52,376 nucleotides of DNA from a virus: the IMG/VR virus record IMGVR_UViG_3300037486_000387, positions 1 to 52,376 of that record, one strand, 5' to 3'. The translations under genes were made by a program, and so were the position numbers. Position 1 is the first letter of the stretch, and the number at the start of each line of letters is the position of its first letter. Shown here piece by piece: positions 39,506 through 48,306 of this stretch. Under the pieces are notes generated by a model, which had not been told where the DNA came from, ran no database searches, and saw nothing but the letters and a program-made list of their open reading frames with translations.

Positions 39506-41032
39506 TTAATAATCTAAATGTAGATTGCCTTTCCTTGCCAATCCAGTGACTAACCAAACCAACGCATCCACACAATCATCATGACCACTTACGCCGAAAT
39601 TCGTGAGTTCCTCGAAGAGATTTGTGAAATTCCTGAAACGGTTGAAGATGATTTTGCGGTCTTCAAACATGCCCATAATCCCACGGAATCGTGCCAGCTT
39701 ATCTGCACGAAAACCTTTGACTGGATGCCAAATCAAATTGTAAAGACCTTCGTTATTTAAACAAACACGCTTAAAGTCAGCCTCCAAGGATGCTTGGTAC
39801 TGGACCGCTTCTGACCAGATATCACACGTGGAATAAGTTGGGAAATAATTACCACCTTCATCAGCACCAAGAATTGACCAGTCATTGAGAAGTTCTTTCA
39901 TGGCATCAAGCTTTTCAAGGTTGCCCATGACGCGGATTCGTCTGTAATCAATAATGTGAATACGGTCGCCAATGCGACCACCAAGAATCATTACTGTGTA
40001 GTCATTCTTTTCTTTAATGCCCGCAGACAAGTCAACACCAATTCCCAGGGCATCAAACTCTGTTGCAATTTCCGCCTTAACAATAAGTTCTGGTGCCAAT
40101 GAGAGTTCACTTTGTCTGATAATTTGATTCATGTATTGAAACGAAAAAGCAACAGGTGCTTGTCGTTTCTTTTCTTTTAAGTATTCCAGGGACCACATAT
40201 CAGGCCAATAGGATTCTTCGTCTCCTGTTTTAACATTGTTTTGAATAGCAGAAAGAACAATCTGGGTCCAATTATTCTGTTCGTTAAAGGTTGTAGCGTG
40301 AATATCGTCATGTCTAAAACGTGTGCCAAGACAGATGGCTCGCGCCCCTTCAAACATCGTTGGTGCGATCACAGCATTCCAATTTTCCTGCATCATTTTC
40401 CTGATGTCAGGGTTTGCAATATCAGCGGCTGATTTGATAGGGTCATCAATCATCACTAAGTGCGAACGCTTAGAAGTCACGGAACCTTTCAAGCCAGCTG
40501 CACAAAGCGTAAATTGCTCATCACCGGTTACGTCGATACCAGCAAATTTATGGTCAATAGACCAGTACTCATTACTGGTAACGTTCTTAAGAAGACGGAC
40601 TGTTGGAAAAACTTCTTGGTATCGTTTGCTTGCAATAATGCGTTTAATGGTTGCTGACTTTGAGCGAGCGATATCAACCGTATACGACAAGTAAAGAACT
40701 TGAAGAGGAAGTTTAGCTTGTGTATGAATACCAATGGCCCAAGCAGTTAACAAACCAAGGACCGTACTTTTCGCAGAGCCCCTTGGAGCCAATAGATCTA
40801 CGTTGGGACCAGCAATTCGAATTAGGCAGTTACTATCTTCATTAGTAATAAAGTGACGATGCCAGCTTTGGTGGTGTTGAGCAGGTGGTTTATCTGCTAC
40901 ATACTCACAGAAATATCCAAAATCTTCTCTGGCGCGTTCCAGGAGATGTGCGTTGCTTGGTGCCTTGACCTTGAAATTCTTAGACGCCGCACGCGCATTG
41001 CGACGGTAAGCAAGATGCTGGTAAGAAGGCAC
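39506..41032 (-). CDS. terL: Terminase large subunit
   Basis: The 508-aa protein has the packaging ATPase Walker A LLAPRGSAKST (about 80-90), Walker B HLVMIDDP (near 191-198), coupling motif region ICLGTRFRHDD, and the RNase H-like nuclease with GIGVDLSAG (near 331) and DDCVDALVWL near 486. It translocates DNA into the prohead through the portal and cuts concatemers. Gene order, with portal, scaffold and coat downstream, is canonical. Confidence 0.92.
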   Translation of the reverse strand: MPSYQHLAYRRNARAASKNFKVKAPSNAHLLERAREDFGYFCEYVADKPPAQHHQSWHRHFITNEDSNCLIRIAGPNVDLLAPRGSAKSTVLGLLTAWAIGIHTQAKLPLQVLYLSYTVDIARSKSATIKRIIASKRYQEVFPTVRLLKNVTSNEYWSIDHKFAGIDVTGDEQFTLCAAGLKGSVTSKRSHLVMIDDPIKSAADIANPDIRKMMQENWNAVIAPTMFEGARAICLGTRFRHDDIHATTFNEQNNWTQIVLSAIQNNVKTGDEESYWPDMWSLEYLKEKKRQAPVAFSFQYMNQIIRQSELSLAPELIVKAEIATEFDALGIGVDLSAGIKEKNDYTVMILGGRIGDRIHIIDYRRIRVMGNLEKLDAMKELLNDWSILGADEGGNYFPTYSTCDIWSEAVQYQASLEADFKRVCLNNEGLYNLIWHPVKGFRADKLARFRGIMGMFEDRKIIFNRFRNFTNLFEELTNFGVSGHDDCVDALVWLVTGLARKGNLHLDY

Positions 41033-41064
41033 GAGTATTATTTAGAGCAGTACTAAACAATATC

Positions 41065-41229
41065 TTACTTCTTTTCTTTACCTTTCCGTTTTTGCTCCTG
41101 ATATTTACGTGCCTTATCCAAAGCAGCTTTACGCTTTTCCTTATCGCTCATCTCTGAGCCATCTTCTTTTTTGGCTTCTTTCTTCTTGAGATACTCAAGA
41201 AACTGTGGAGGCATTTTACCTTTAGACAT
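41065..41229 (-). CDS. 54-aa Lys/Glu-rich basic protein
   Basis: The ATG overlaps the TAA of the 41229-41537 gene (TAATG), so translation is coupled. The sequence MSKGKMPPQFLEYLKKKEAK continues as a highly charged helix (ALDKARKYQEQKRKGKEKK). It directly precedes terL. It may bind DNA at packaging. Confidence 0.55.
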   Translation of the reverse strand: MSKGKMPPQFLEYLKKKEAKKEDGSEMSDKEKRKAALDKARKYQEQKRKGKEKK

Positions 41230-41537
41230 TAAAAATTAGACCCCGCATTTTTCATTGGGTTTGAATTGCGGATACGCTCCATCATTTGATCATAAACAGG
41301 TGATCCCTGTTCACTGAATCCGGATTCAGTTGAACCTTGCGGAGTTCTGGGTAGACTGACATCAGGTGATCCACCACCAAATACGTTGGGGGTTTTAGCG
41401 CCAGGGGGCGGCCCTTCGTTTTTCAATCCCCTGTTCTGTAATGCTAAACGACGTATCTGGATCCCTTGGCTGGCTGCCTCACGCAGACGGGCGGCAGCGT
41501 CACCAGCTAAACGTGTATTTCCTACTTGAGCACCCAT
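41229..41537 (-). CDS. Hypothetical virion protein, 102 aa
   Basis: An N-terminal charged helix (GDAAARLREAASQGIQIRRL) is followed by a Pro/Gly/Ser-rich low-complexity tail. It lies between the candidate small terminase and the 54-aa gene. No function can be read from the sequence. Confidence 0.45.
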   Translation of the reverse strand: MGAQVGNTRLAGDAAARLREAASQGIQIRRLALQNRGLKNEGPPPGAKTPNVFGGGSPDVSLPRTPQGSTESGFSEQGSPVYDQMMERIRNSNPMKNAGSNF

Positions 41538-41575
41538 TCAAAAACACTATGTGATTTATTAATATTTTAAACCAT

Positions 41576-42127
41576 TTATTCTTCTAGTTGCATACGTGCC
41601 CACACACTCATTGAGGCTTCTTCCAGGGGGCCTTCAAAGGGATCATCTTTAAAGATAAACATTAACTCACGTATGGCTCTATCAGCACCAGCCATTAACA
41701 AACCTTTGCGGTCTTTAGTTGAAGTAAATTGCTCAACCTGAGCAATGGTGCCGCGTAATTCTTTTTGCATCGAAGCAACACGTGCAACACCTGCGTCACG
41801 TTTCACGGCTCCAAACTCTACGTCTGCTCTTAATTTACGGATATCTTCCTGCATCTCATCAATCTCATACAAGAGGATTTTACGATGATCAGGTTTTTTG
41901 TAATTATCTCTTACCCAAAGATCGCACGCAGTGATGCTTCCTCTATAGCCAAGGAATCTGGCATATAGGAAAATTTCAATTACAGAATAATTCTCTGAGG
42001 AAAAAGAACAAAATGATTCCTGGGTCGATGAATCAAGGTTATCTACCCAAGTATCAAATACTTCAATATCGATAAGCTCGTTGGGCTTGGTTGTAATCGC
42101 GCCCTTCATCTCTTTGCCTGAACTCAT
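41576..42127 (-). CDS. Candidate terminase small subunit, 183 aa
   Basis: The ATG at 42127 (MSSGKEMKGAITTKPNELID) gives a protein with an N-terminal helical domain, YSVIEIFLYARFLGYRGSIT (an HTH-like segment), a coiled coil (YEIDEMQEDIRKLRADVEFG) and an acidic C-terminus (FKDDPFEGPLEEASMSVW). HTH plus coiled coil plus C-terminal tail is the layout of small terminases, and terL follows within 600 nt. The upstream 36 codons of the longer frame overlap the 42063-42326 gene and are rejected. The overlap with that gene is 65 nt. Confidence 0.4.
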   Translation of the reverse strand: MSSGKEMKGAITTKPNELIDIEVFDTWVDNLDSSTQESFCSFSSENYSVIEIFLYARFLGYRGSITACDLWVRDNYKKPDHRKILLYEIDEMQEDIRKLRADVEFGAVKRDAGVARVASMQKELRGTIAQVEQFTSTKDRKGLLMAGADRAIRELMFIFKDDPFEGPLEEASMSVWARMQLEE

Positions 42128-42326
42128 CAGCTTGTTCGGCAGAGGCTCGAGATTCTGTTGCCCCTTTACCGATGGTTTCACGTTCTTGAGCACCAGCCTC
42201 CTCCATTTTTTTCTTCGAGAATTCGTAAGCCACACCAGCAGCTTGGCGATACTTATCTAGATCAAACCAGTCATCCTCACCGGATTGACCGATGGGTACT
42301 GATGGATCGGCAAAGCTGCTAGTCAT
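42063..42326 (-). CDS. 87-aa protein of the DDYFD-motif family
   Basis: The N-terminus MTSSFADPSVPIGQSGEDDWF resembles the 58-aa duplicated proteins upstream (MTSVPIGQSENDDYF). The rest is a charged helical stretch (KKKMEEAGAQERETIGKGAT) ending QAQRAYRY. The shared N-terminus suggests a common tag or docking element. Its 3' end overlaps the candidate small terminase. Confidence 0.55.
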   Translation of the reverse strand: MTSSFADPSVPIGQSGEDDWFDLDKYRQAAGVAYEFSKKKMEEAGAQERETIGKGATESRASAEQADEFRQRDEGRDYNQAQRAYRY

Positions 42327-42351
42327 GTCTTCTGTACTCTATAGGAAAAAA

Positions 42352-42657
42352 TTAAAAATTACTCATCATCCCAGAAAGTCCCTGCGCATAGATATCGCGG
42401 CGACCCTCTATGGATTTCTGGCGTTGCTGGCGACCCTTGGAACCTTCAAGTCTGTTAAGTAGTGACTCAAACTTATTGATATCAAAATAGTCATCACTTG
42501 AAGGTTGGCCGGTAGGCGTGGTTAACTGATCAAGTGTACGGCCTTCGGCTCTGCCACTCCTGTTGTAATGATCGCGAGCTGCTTCTAAATCTGAACCAAA
42601 AGCAGATTTTAGGTCTGGATACCTATTTAAATAACCAGCATAATCTCCATTATCCAT
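42352..42657 (-). CDS. 101-aa protein with a DDYFD-type domain
   Basis: The N-terminal half is its own (GDYAGYLNRYPDLKSAF...). From about residue 48 it matches the 58-aa duplicated proteins: DDYFDINKFESLLNRLEGSK, RQQRQKSIEGRRDIY, and the common end SGMMSNF. It is the most diverged copy of the repeat family. Function unknown; the charged helix suggests protein-protein contacts. Confidence 0.55.
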   Translation of the reverse strand: MDNGDYAGYLNRYPDLKSAFGSDLEAARDHYNRSGRAEGRTLDQLTTPTGQPSSDDYFDINKFESLLNRLEGSKGRQQRQKSIEGRRDIYAQGLSGMMSNF

Positions 42658-42669
42658 TTTGGTTTCCTA

Positions 42670-42846
42670 TCAGAAATTACTCATCATACTAGCAAGACCT
42701 TGCGAATAGATATCGCGACGGCCTTCTAAGGATTTCTGACGTTGTTGACGACCCTTAGAGCCTTCAAGTCGCTGGAGCAATTGCTCAAACTTATTGATAT
42801 CAAAATAGTCGTCGTTCTCAGACTGGCCGATAGGTACAGAAGTCAT
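42670..42846 (-). CDS. 58-aa duplicated protein, copy 2
   Basis: The protein begins MTSVPIGQSENDDYFDINKF and ends YSQGLASMMSNF, with a central LLQRLEGSKGRQQRQKSLEG. It differs from copy 1 in one visible residue (Glu10 against Ala10). It is too short for automatic gene callers but has a start, a stop and strong conservation with its twin. Confidence 0.7.
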   Translation of the reverse strand: MTSVPIGQSENDDYFDINKFEQLLQRLEGSKGRQQRQKSLEGRRDIYSQGLASMMSNF

Positions 42847-42858
42847 TTTGGTTAGTTA

Positions 42859-43035
42859 TTAAAAGTTGCTCATCATACTGGCGAGACCTTGCGAGTAAAT
42901 ATCGCGGCGACCCTCCAGGGATTTCTGACGTTGTTGACGACCTTTGGAACCTTCAAGTCGCTGGAGCAATTGCTCAAACTTATTGATATCAAAATAGTCG
43001 TCGTTTGCAGATTGACCAATAGGTACAGAAGTCAT
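42859..43035 (-). CDS. 58-aa duplicated protein, copy 1
   Basis: The ATG at 43035 gives MTSVPIGQSANDDYFDINKF, nearly identical to copy 2. A possible -10 TATAAT lies at 43059-43064 upstream. The two genes are 189 bp apart start to start, including a 12-bp spacer. The family may form a multi-copy peptide of the virion or of assembly. Confidence 0.7.
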   Translation of the reverse strand: MTSVPIGQSANDDYFDINKFEQLLQRLEGSKGRQQRQKSLEGRRDIYSQGLASMMSNF

Positions 43036-43058
43036 GTAATGTGCGTCAATTTAAAGTA

Positions 43059-43064
43059 ATTATA
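43059..43064 (-). promoter_or_regulatory. Possible -10 box before the duplicated genes
   Basis: TATAAT on the minus strand lies 24 nt before the copy 1 ATG in an AT-rich gap of 58 nt. No good -35 at 17 nt (TAATTT). Candidate only. Confidence 0.35.
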
Positions 43065-43093
43065 GCAATCTTAAATTTTAAAAATTAAAGCTA

Positions 43094-43984
43094 TCAACCA
43101 AAATTAAAGCTACCAACCAAACTATTGTAAATCGAACCTTGTGATTGAACTTTAGCTAACTCCTTAGATCCCTCCGTTTTTAACTTCTGGGTTTCTTTGT
43201 CAATTTCACCTTGAAGATTGGTGAGACCAGCACTGTATAGATATTGACGAGTGTCACGTACATTCTGCGTTTGTTCATCAATCTCTCCTGGTGTTCCAGT
43301 AAAAGAATCAAATTGTGGTGTAACAACTCCAGTGCGTTTTGTAGCACCTTCCGCCATTTGCGGAAGAAGATTGGACGCAAATTTAAACGTACGCTGACCT
43401 GTTTTTTTCCCTGCTGCATCGGTAGTTTGTTTACCGAACATCGTGTCATAGTAATTATCCAGGTAGCTCTGGTTAAACTTGTCGTTATACTCTGAACCCT
43501 TGTAAAGAGAATTACGCAAGTCTTCGTTAGAACTATAATAACCTTGGTTAAAACGTTCAGTAGCTTTTGCTTGTTCTTCAGGTGTAGCTTGGCGTCCCAG
43601 GATCTCTTCGTAAGCGGAGCCTATACCCGTCGCACGGCGACCGGGGAGAAGTTCTTTGGTATAGATATCAGTAAGTTGATTAACGTCCCCTTCAGGAGGC
43701 GCCATCTCATACTTAGTTGCATAACTGCGCAACTGATCAGCTGCACCTTCGTAATTGATTAAACCTTGTCGAAGTTGGTTTTCAACACCTGTACGTAAAC
43801 CAGAGTATCCTGCAGCGCCTGCCACATTACGTGCAGTAGCTGCCGCTTTTTCCTCTGCCTTTTCCTGTGCAGCAAGTTTCTCTGCGTCCTTTTCTTTACT
43901 TTGTTGGTACGATAAATACTTCTCAAAGGTATCATCCTTTGGGATTTTTGGTGGATTGTAACTAACTTTTTTAGACCCGCCCAT
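43094..43984 (-). CDS. Internal virion-type protein, 296 aa
   Basis: A basic start (MGGSKKVSYNPPKIPKDDTF) leads into charged helices (KEKDAEKLAAQEKAEEKAAA) and Gln/Tyr/Gly-rich segments; the C-terminus is SLVGSFNFG. No enzyme motif or membrane helix is visible. It belongs to the run of unknown proteins upstream of terminase and is probably a minor virion component. Confidence 0.5.
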   Translation of the reverse strand: MGGSKKVSYNPPKIPKDDTFEKYLSYQQSKEKDAEKLAAQEKAEEKAAATARNVAGAAGYSGLRTGVENQLRQGLINYEGAADQLRSYATKYEMAPPEGDVNQLTDIYTKELLPGRRATGIGSAYEEILGRQATPEEQAKATERFNQGYYSSNEDLRNSLYKGSEYNDKFNQSYLDNYYDTMFGKQTTDAAGKKTGQRTFKFASNLLPQMAEGATKRTGVVTPQFDSFTGTPGEIDEQTQNVRDTRQYLYSAGLTNLQGEIDKETQKLKTEGSKELAKVQSQGSIYNSLVGSFNFG

Positions 43985-43986
43985 AA

Positions 43987-44532
43987 TTACACCATTAACG
44001 ATTCAATAGGAGCTTGTGCAATACGACCAAACATTCCTGTTGGTTGCGCTCTTGCTGCCGCAATTGTTTCTTGTAGTCTACCAAAACGTTTTTTACGTGA
44101 TACATTTTCAAATAAAGGACTACCCTGGAAAGCTGCTTCCCATTTTGATTGATCTCGTTCTAGGCCCATTTGCTTGGGCATGAACTCACCCAGTTCCAGG
44201 CGTTTACCACGAGCTTGACGATTAAAATCAAGGTCTGCTCCAGTGGTAGAACCATAGATTTGAGGGAACATGGCCATAGCCATATTACCCTTGGCGGAAT
44301 CACGGTTAAAAAGAATGCCTTGCTTTAACGCATCAGCTTGAGCAGCATTTTGCGCATTGGCAATATCAGCTGCAGTACGTTGTTGCCCAAAGCCAGAAAT
44401 TAATCCGCCTACTGCGCCGATACCTGCTACTGCTACATCATCCCAACCAAACATGTTCCCTCCTGATTTACCTACAGATTTAGACGGCATGTTCCCTCCT
44501 GATTTACCTACAGATTTAGACGGGCTGCTCAA
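43987..44532 (-). CDS. Hydrophobic-N-terminal virion-type protein, 181 aa
   Basis: The nominal start reads through a 36-bp tandem repeat (PSKSVGKSGGNM twice) to MFGWDDVAVAGIGAVGGLIS, a Gly/Ala-rich membrane-like helix, then a charged body and IAQAPIESLMV. The ATG of MFGWDD could also be the start. The membrane helix next to a basic region fits an ejection protein. Confidence 0.5.
   Translation of the reverse strand: MSSPSKSVGKSGGNMPSKSVGKSGGNMFGWDDVAVAGIGAVGGLISGFGQQRTAADIANAQNAAQADALKQGILFNRDSAKGNMAMAMFPQIYGSTTGADLDFNRQARGKRLELGEFMPKQMGLERDQSKWEAAFQGSPLFENVSRKKRFGRLQETIAAARAQPTGMFGRIAQAPIESLMV
44452..44523 (-). repeat. 36-bp perfect tandem repeat, two copies
   Basis: Units at 44452-44487 and 44488-44523 are identical and encode SKSVGKSGGNMP-type text in the 43987-44532 gene. 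Period 36 is in frame. Confidence 0.9.
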
Positions 44533-44578
44533 ATGACCAGCAGCCGACCCAAGACTATTTGTTATTATTATAAGTCAG

Positions 44579-45151
44579 CTAGCTGAAATAACGTACTTGT
44601 GCTGCATTATAGCTAGGTGCTTGAATATTCATCGATGGCACACTTGCGAATGTGCCACGATAAATTTCAGGAATCTGGCTCATGCCCTGATAGTATTTAT
44701 CAGCCGCAAAAGAACGTTCAATTTGACCAGGGATATTAGCAAGCGTTTGGAACTCTAACATTCGCTTGGCTTGCTCTTTAGCCATTTCTTTACCCATCTC
44801 AAGCTGTTCACGCATGCCTGCAGGGCTTTGATTGTAGATCTGTTGATCCAGCGACCGCTGAAGAGCACCGTAAACTTTATCCATTCCTTGTTGTTCAGGC
44901 GTAGGCGGGGGTGCAGCTTTAGCCATTGCACTCTCAATCTGTGCTTCAGTACGCCCTTGTCTCCTTAAAGTATCTTGGTATTCCAATACGCTTTGTGGAG
45001 TCCTGTTCCAGGCACTTGGAGGAGCAGCTGCAGGTGGCTTCAGTAATGATTGAAAGTCTCCTCCTTTAAATCCGACATTAGGAGCAGTGTTCCAATCAAA
45101 AGTAACTGGGTTATTTAAAAGGTTGTTAAAACCATATCCTTGGTCAGCCAT
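44579..45151 (-). CDS. Hypothetical virion-type protein, 190 aa
   Basis: A Pro/Asn-rich N-terminus (MADQGYGFNNLLNNPVTFDW) precedes helical text with KQLEMGKEMAKEQAKRMLE-like charged residues, ending YNAAQVRYFS. It starts 2 nt after the stop of the 45154-46047 gene. No recognised domain. Confidence 0.5.
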   Translation of the reverse strand: MADQGYGFNNLLNNPVTFDWNTAPNVGFKGGDFQSLLKPPAAAPPSAWNRTPQSVLEYQDTLRRQGRTEAQIESAMAKAAPPPTPEQQGMDKVYGALQRSLDQQIYNQSPAGMREQLEMGKEMAKEQAKRMLEFQTLANIPGQIERSFAADKYYQGMSQIPEIYRGTFASVPSMNIQAPSYNAAQVRYFS

Positions 45152-45153
45152 GA

Positions 45154-46047
45154 TTACCTCAACACTGCGTTGGCATAAGGGTTAGCCGTAAGCATGGTAC
45201 GAATAGTTGCACCAGTTTCAGACTGACCGCCAGTGGCAAGCTGACCAGCAGTACCAAGGACACTCAAGTTACCAAGTTGTTGACCTTGGCTTGCAAGAAG
45301 AGATTGCTGACGAATAAGGTCTGCATTCTTCATTTGATTTATAAGAGGCAGATTTCGCTTTAAATCATAATGCTGAAGATCGGACGCATATTTCTGAAGA
45401 TCACGAATTGCACTGGTTTGAACGCCAAGGTTGTTACGGTACTGTGTAGCACCTAACTCACCCATAGCTTGTTGTGCTGCAAGTTGAGAAGCAAAATCTC
45501 CTTCTTTACCTTTGGTTGGAATCTTGGTAACAGCTTGGCGACCATACTCAGCAGCTTGTGCGCCTTGCCCTGCACCAATTTGGGCACCAAGGAAAGGTAA
45601 AGCGACTTGAGCAGCTTTTCCAATTAAGCCAAAACGACCAGTACTAGGGATAAGGCGAGCTGCACCAGCGGCTGCTACACCGCCAATTCCGGCCCCAAGT
45701 AGGGCACCACCGGCACCAACGGTACGTCCTTCACCAAGCTCAGACAATGCTGTGGTAACACCAGGGATAAGTCCAGCTCCTAAGCCAAGGCGCCCCGTTG
45801 GAATCTCTGCAAGGCCACCCTTAGCCTGCCTCATATACCCCATCATGTCTTCTAAGGTTCTGCCTGCAAACTGCTTGGCTTGTTGAGCTGCGGGAATAGC
45901 AGGACCCTTCGGAGCAATGGTAGTGGCACCACGCCCTTGCAAAACTTCTGCAGGAACGGTTCCAGCGGCGGCCTGTTGTTGGATATTTTGATAATAAGCA
46001 CGTGGGTCAAGACCAGCCTGCATCTTTGCAATTTCGTCTGGAGTCAT
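45154..46047 (-). CDS. Gly/Ala-rich membrane-type virion protein, 297 aa
   Basis: Two Gly/Ala-rich hydrophobic segments are present: LGLGAGLIPGVTTALSEL (near 85-105) and VGAGGALLGAGIGGVAAAGA (near 110-130), followed by a third weaker one (AAQVALPFLGAQIGAG). The flanks are Gln/Ala-rich. This pattern recurs in several proteins of the run. A role in DNA ejection is inferred. Confidence 0.55.
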   Translation of the reverse strand: MTPDEIAKMQAGLDPRAYYQNIQQQAAAGTVPAEVLQGRGATTIAPKGPAIPAAQQAKQFAGRTLEDMMGYMRQAKGGLAEIPTGRLGLGAGLIPGVTTALSELGEGRTVGAGGALLGAGIGGVAAAGAARLIPSTGRFGLIGKAAQVALPFLGAQIGAGQGAQAAEYGRQAVTKIPTKGKEGDFASQLAAQQAMGELGATQYRNNLGVQTSAIRDLQKYASDLQHYDLKRNLPLINQMKNADLIRQQSLLASQGQQLGNLSVLGTAGQLATGGQSETGATIRTMLTANPYANAVLR

Positions 46048-46070
46048 TATTAACGCAGTTATCTTGTTAG

Positions 46071-47030
46071 TTAAATTCTATCAGCACTTATATTTTGATA
46101 CTCATTAACCGTAGGGAACTTTGGACGATTTGCTGCTGCAATTTGTTCATTAACTGCATTACCGGCTGCAACACCTGTTAACGACCCAAGTAAACCACCA
46201 GCCAAACCACGGGCAGCACGTGCCAAGGGTGTCTTGCCACCAGGGATCCCTAAGCGCTGGCTACCTTTACCTGCAAGTACAGCACCAGTTGTTCCAGTAG
46301 CAAAACCTGCGACCATTGGAATGTTTACAGGGAAGCCTAACATTCGAAGCTCTGGTACACCTTGAAGATTTTCAGTTGTTCCTTTGAGAACACCAAGACC
46401 TAGTAAGCCTCTATCGTTGTAAGTGTAATCTAAATAATTACCGTATCGTTGTGGCGTCAAACTAGGAATATCTCTTTTAGCTGTTTCGTACTTAAGCGGC
46501 TCACCTGTACGCCCCAAGAAGAAACGTTCGAACATCTCTTGAACTGGTTGTTGAGATGTTCTTCGATCATCCGTACCAAGTGCTGAATAGGTTTGTGCAA
46601 ATCCCTTAGGACGGAATTGCTCTTCTGGGTTAGTAATATCATATGTGCCAGCGGCTGCAACAGCTGGTACTGCAATCCCAAGAGCTATTGCCGCACGTGC
46701 CGTAGGTGATCCAACCCAATCTCGATTAACTCCTGATTCAAGCCCACGTTGCGCAATTGCTAACGGATGGTTATAGCGCCACCAGTACGTACGAGTACCG
46801 TCGTTTGCAGCATCAACCATCATGCGAGATGCATAAGCACCTAAGAATTTAGCTGGGTTTTCACGAGCGTAAATCCCTGCTTCTGCAACTTTAGTTTTAA
46901 AGCGAGGATCTAAAACACTTTGACCATACCCCATGCCATCATTAATCATCTTCTGCTGAATACGATCAGCAGTTTTAAAACCTTCTTGAAGGTCTTGTGC
47001 AACTTGTTTAATTGGCTGAAAAAGATTCAT
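46071..47030 (-). CDS. Membrane-type virion protein, 319 aa
   Basis: A helical N-terminus (MNLFQPIKQVAQDLQEGFKT) precedes a hydrophobic segment IALGIAVPAVAAAGTYD (about 113-130). A second, IPMVAGFATGTTGAVLAG, lies near 236-253, and a Gly-rich stretch follows (ARGLAGGLLGSLTGVAAG). It overlaps the next upstream gene by 4 nt. Likely an internal or ejection protein. Confidence 0.55.
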   Translation of the reverse strand: MNLFQPIKQVAQDLQEGFKTADRIQQKMINDGMGYGQSVLDPRFKTKVAEAGIYARENPAKFLGAYASRMMVDAANDGTRTYWWRYNHPLAIAQRGLESGVNRDWVGSPTARAAIALGIAVPAVAAAGTYDITNPEEQFRPKGFAQTYSALGTDDRRTSQQPVQEMFERFFLGRTGEPLKYETAKRDIPSLTPQRYGNYLDYTYNDRGLLGLGVLKGTTENLQGVPELRMLGFPVNIPMVAGFATGTTGAVLAGKGSQRLGIPGGKTPLARAARGLAGGLLGSLTGVAAGNAVNEQIAAANRPKFPTVNEYQNISADRI

Positions 47031-47611
47031 AGCGTTTGTCCCTGCCTTGCATAAGAACGCAAGTCATTTAGGTATTGTTCATACTCAGGCATCAACTCAG
47101 ACATGTACTGCTGAGGTTTTGTAAAGTTTTGTAAAAACTGTTGTTCGAGACCCTGCATTTGGAACTGTGTTCCAGGGGAAACTAATTGTGGTTCCTGTAG
47201 ACCATTAATAGCAGCACGTTGTTCCATTTCTTGAGCAACCTGTTGTTGCTGAAGAATATTGCTTTGAGTAGTTTCTGGGTACAAAGCTCTACCAGCTACT
47301 GCATCTGCAACAAGAGGAGAAACAACAGATGCCCCTAAGTTTGCAGTCATCTCCAAACCACCTTGTAGTGTCTTTGGGGAAATTCCCATTACAGGTTTGG
47401 TGATTTTTGAACCAAGCTTACGAGCAATTAACGTAGCTGGGTAAGCTGTTAAAAAATCAGCTGCTCCGTATGCGGCGGCAGCTTTTGGTCCACCTCCCAG
47501 TAAACCAAACCCTGCGGTTAACGCACTGCCGGTAGCAACGTTCCCGACAATGTCTTTATTTTTTCCAGCGTATTGAGCAAGACGCTGAAGAAGACCTGTG
47601 GGAATCGGCAT
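47027..47611 (-). CDS. Membrane-type virion protein, 194 aa
   Basis: The ATG at 47611 (MPIPTGLLQRLAQYAGKNKD) has AAAGG upstream; the TTG at 47620 is rejected. A strong Gly/Ala hydrophobic segment, VATGSALTAGFGLLGGGP, lies near 23-40, with AAAYGAADFLTAYPATLIA after it. The C-terminal half is Gln-rich. It is coupled to the following gene. Confidence 0.5.
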   Translation of the reverse strand: MPIPTGLLQRLAQYAGKNKDIVGNVATGSALTAGFGLLGGGPKAAAAYGAADFLTAYPATLIARKLGSKITKPVMGISPKTLQGGLEMTANLGASVVSPLVADAVAGRALYPETTQSNILQQQQVAQEMEQRAAINGLQEPQLVSPGTQFQMQGLEQQFLQNFTKPQQYMSELMPEYEQYLNDLRSYARQGQTL

Positions 47612-47646
47612 CTTATGCAACCTTTATCTATTTATTTTATCCGTAC

Positions 47647-48306
47647 CTAAGTCAGAGTTTTACCTGGGGAAGTATTAGTTTCTGTTTCATTGGCATTGGC
47701 TGCTTGTTCTCCTTGTTTTTCTTCTTCTTTAAGTTGTTGCACTTTAATCAATCCTTCACGATCAAGTAACTGAGAAATAGAAGGTTTGTCCTCAACTTCA
47801 TTCTCTGCTTGTTTCTCAGCCATTGCCATAAGATATCCTTGAGGATCTGGGTTTCTGAGTCGTGGCATTGGATTTTTAGCCATCTTTGCCGGATTCAAAG
47901 TCGGACTAATTTTGTAGGCTTCCATCCATTGCGGATTAAAATCAGGTTGCTCTTGTGGACGTTGCATCGTTTTGCCACGGCCTTCAGCAAAATCATAATC
48001 TTGAGGTCTGTTAAAACGCCCAACCCCATCAAACATTTCATACTCAGGCGTTACACCATTTTTATTACCATCAAAGAAAGGTGCATTACCAACAAAATTT
48101 AAGGCTGGATTCAATGTCTCTTTACGAGTCATCATCCGCCTTGTCAAATCACGTTCACTAAATCTTGATGGGTTCCAGGGGTACTCCCCTGTTGCAGGTT
48201 TAGATGCAAACAAATCATGGAAGTCAAGTTTTTTACTTACTTGCCCTTGCCTGTTAAAAGGATTTGATACGTAACGACCAAGATCTAGGCGTGCGTCTTT
48301 TGCCAT
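47647..48306 (-). CDS. Hypothetical virion-type protein, 219 aa
   Basis: The ATG at 48306 overlaps the stop of the 78-aa gene (TGATG). The protein is charged, Asn/Pro/Arg-rich, and ends in Asn/Glu/Thr-rich text (EEKQGEQAANANETETNTSP). No domain seen. Probably a minor virion protein. Confidence 0.5.
   Translation of the reverse strand: MAKDARLDLGRYVSNPFNRQGQVSKKLDFHDLFASKPATGEYPWNPSRFSERDLTRRMMTRKETLNPALNFVGNAPFFDGNKNGVTPEYEMFDGVGRFNRPQDYDFAEGRGKTMQRPQEQPDFNPQWMEAYKISPTLNPAKMAKNPMPRLRNPDPQGYLMAMAEKQAENEVEDKPSISQLLDREGLIKVQQLKEEEKQGEQAANANETETNTSPGKTLT

Larger units (their letters stand above)
42670..43035 (-). repeat. Tandem gene duplication, 189-bp period
   Basis: The units start at 43035 and 42846 on the minus strand. 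Proteins are nearly identical, with scattered synonymous changes in DNA (for example gagaac against gcaaac), so the event is recent but not immediate. A diverged third copy forms the C-terminal half of the 42352-42657 protein. Confidence 0.85.
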
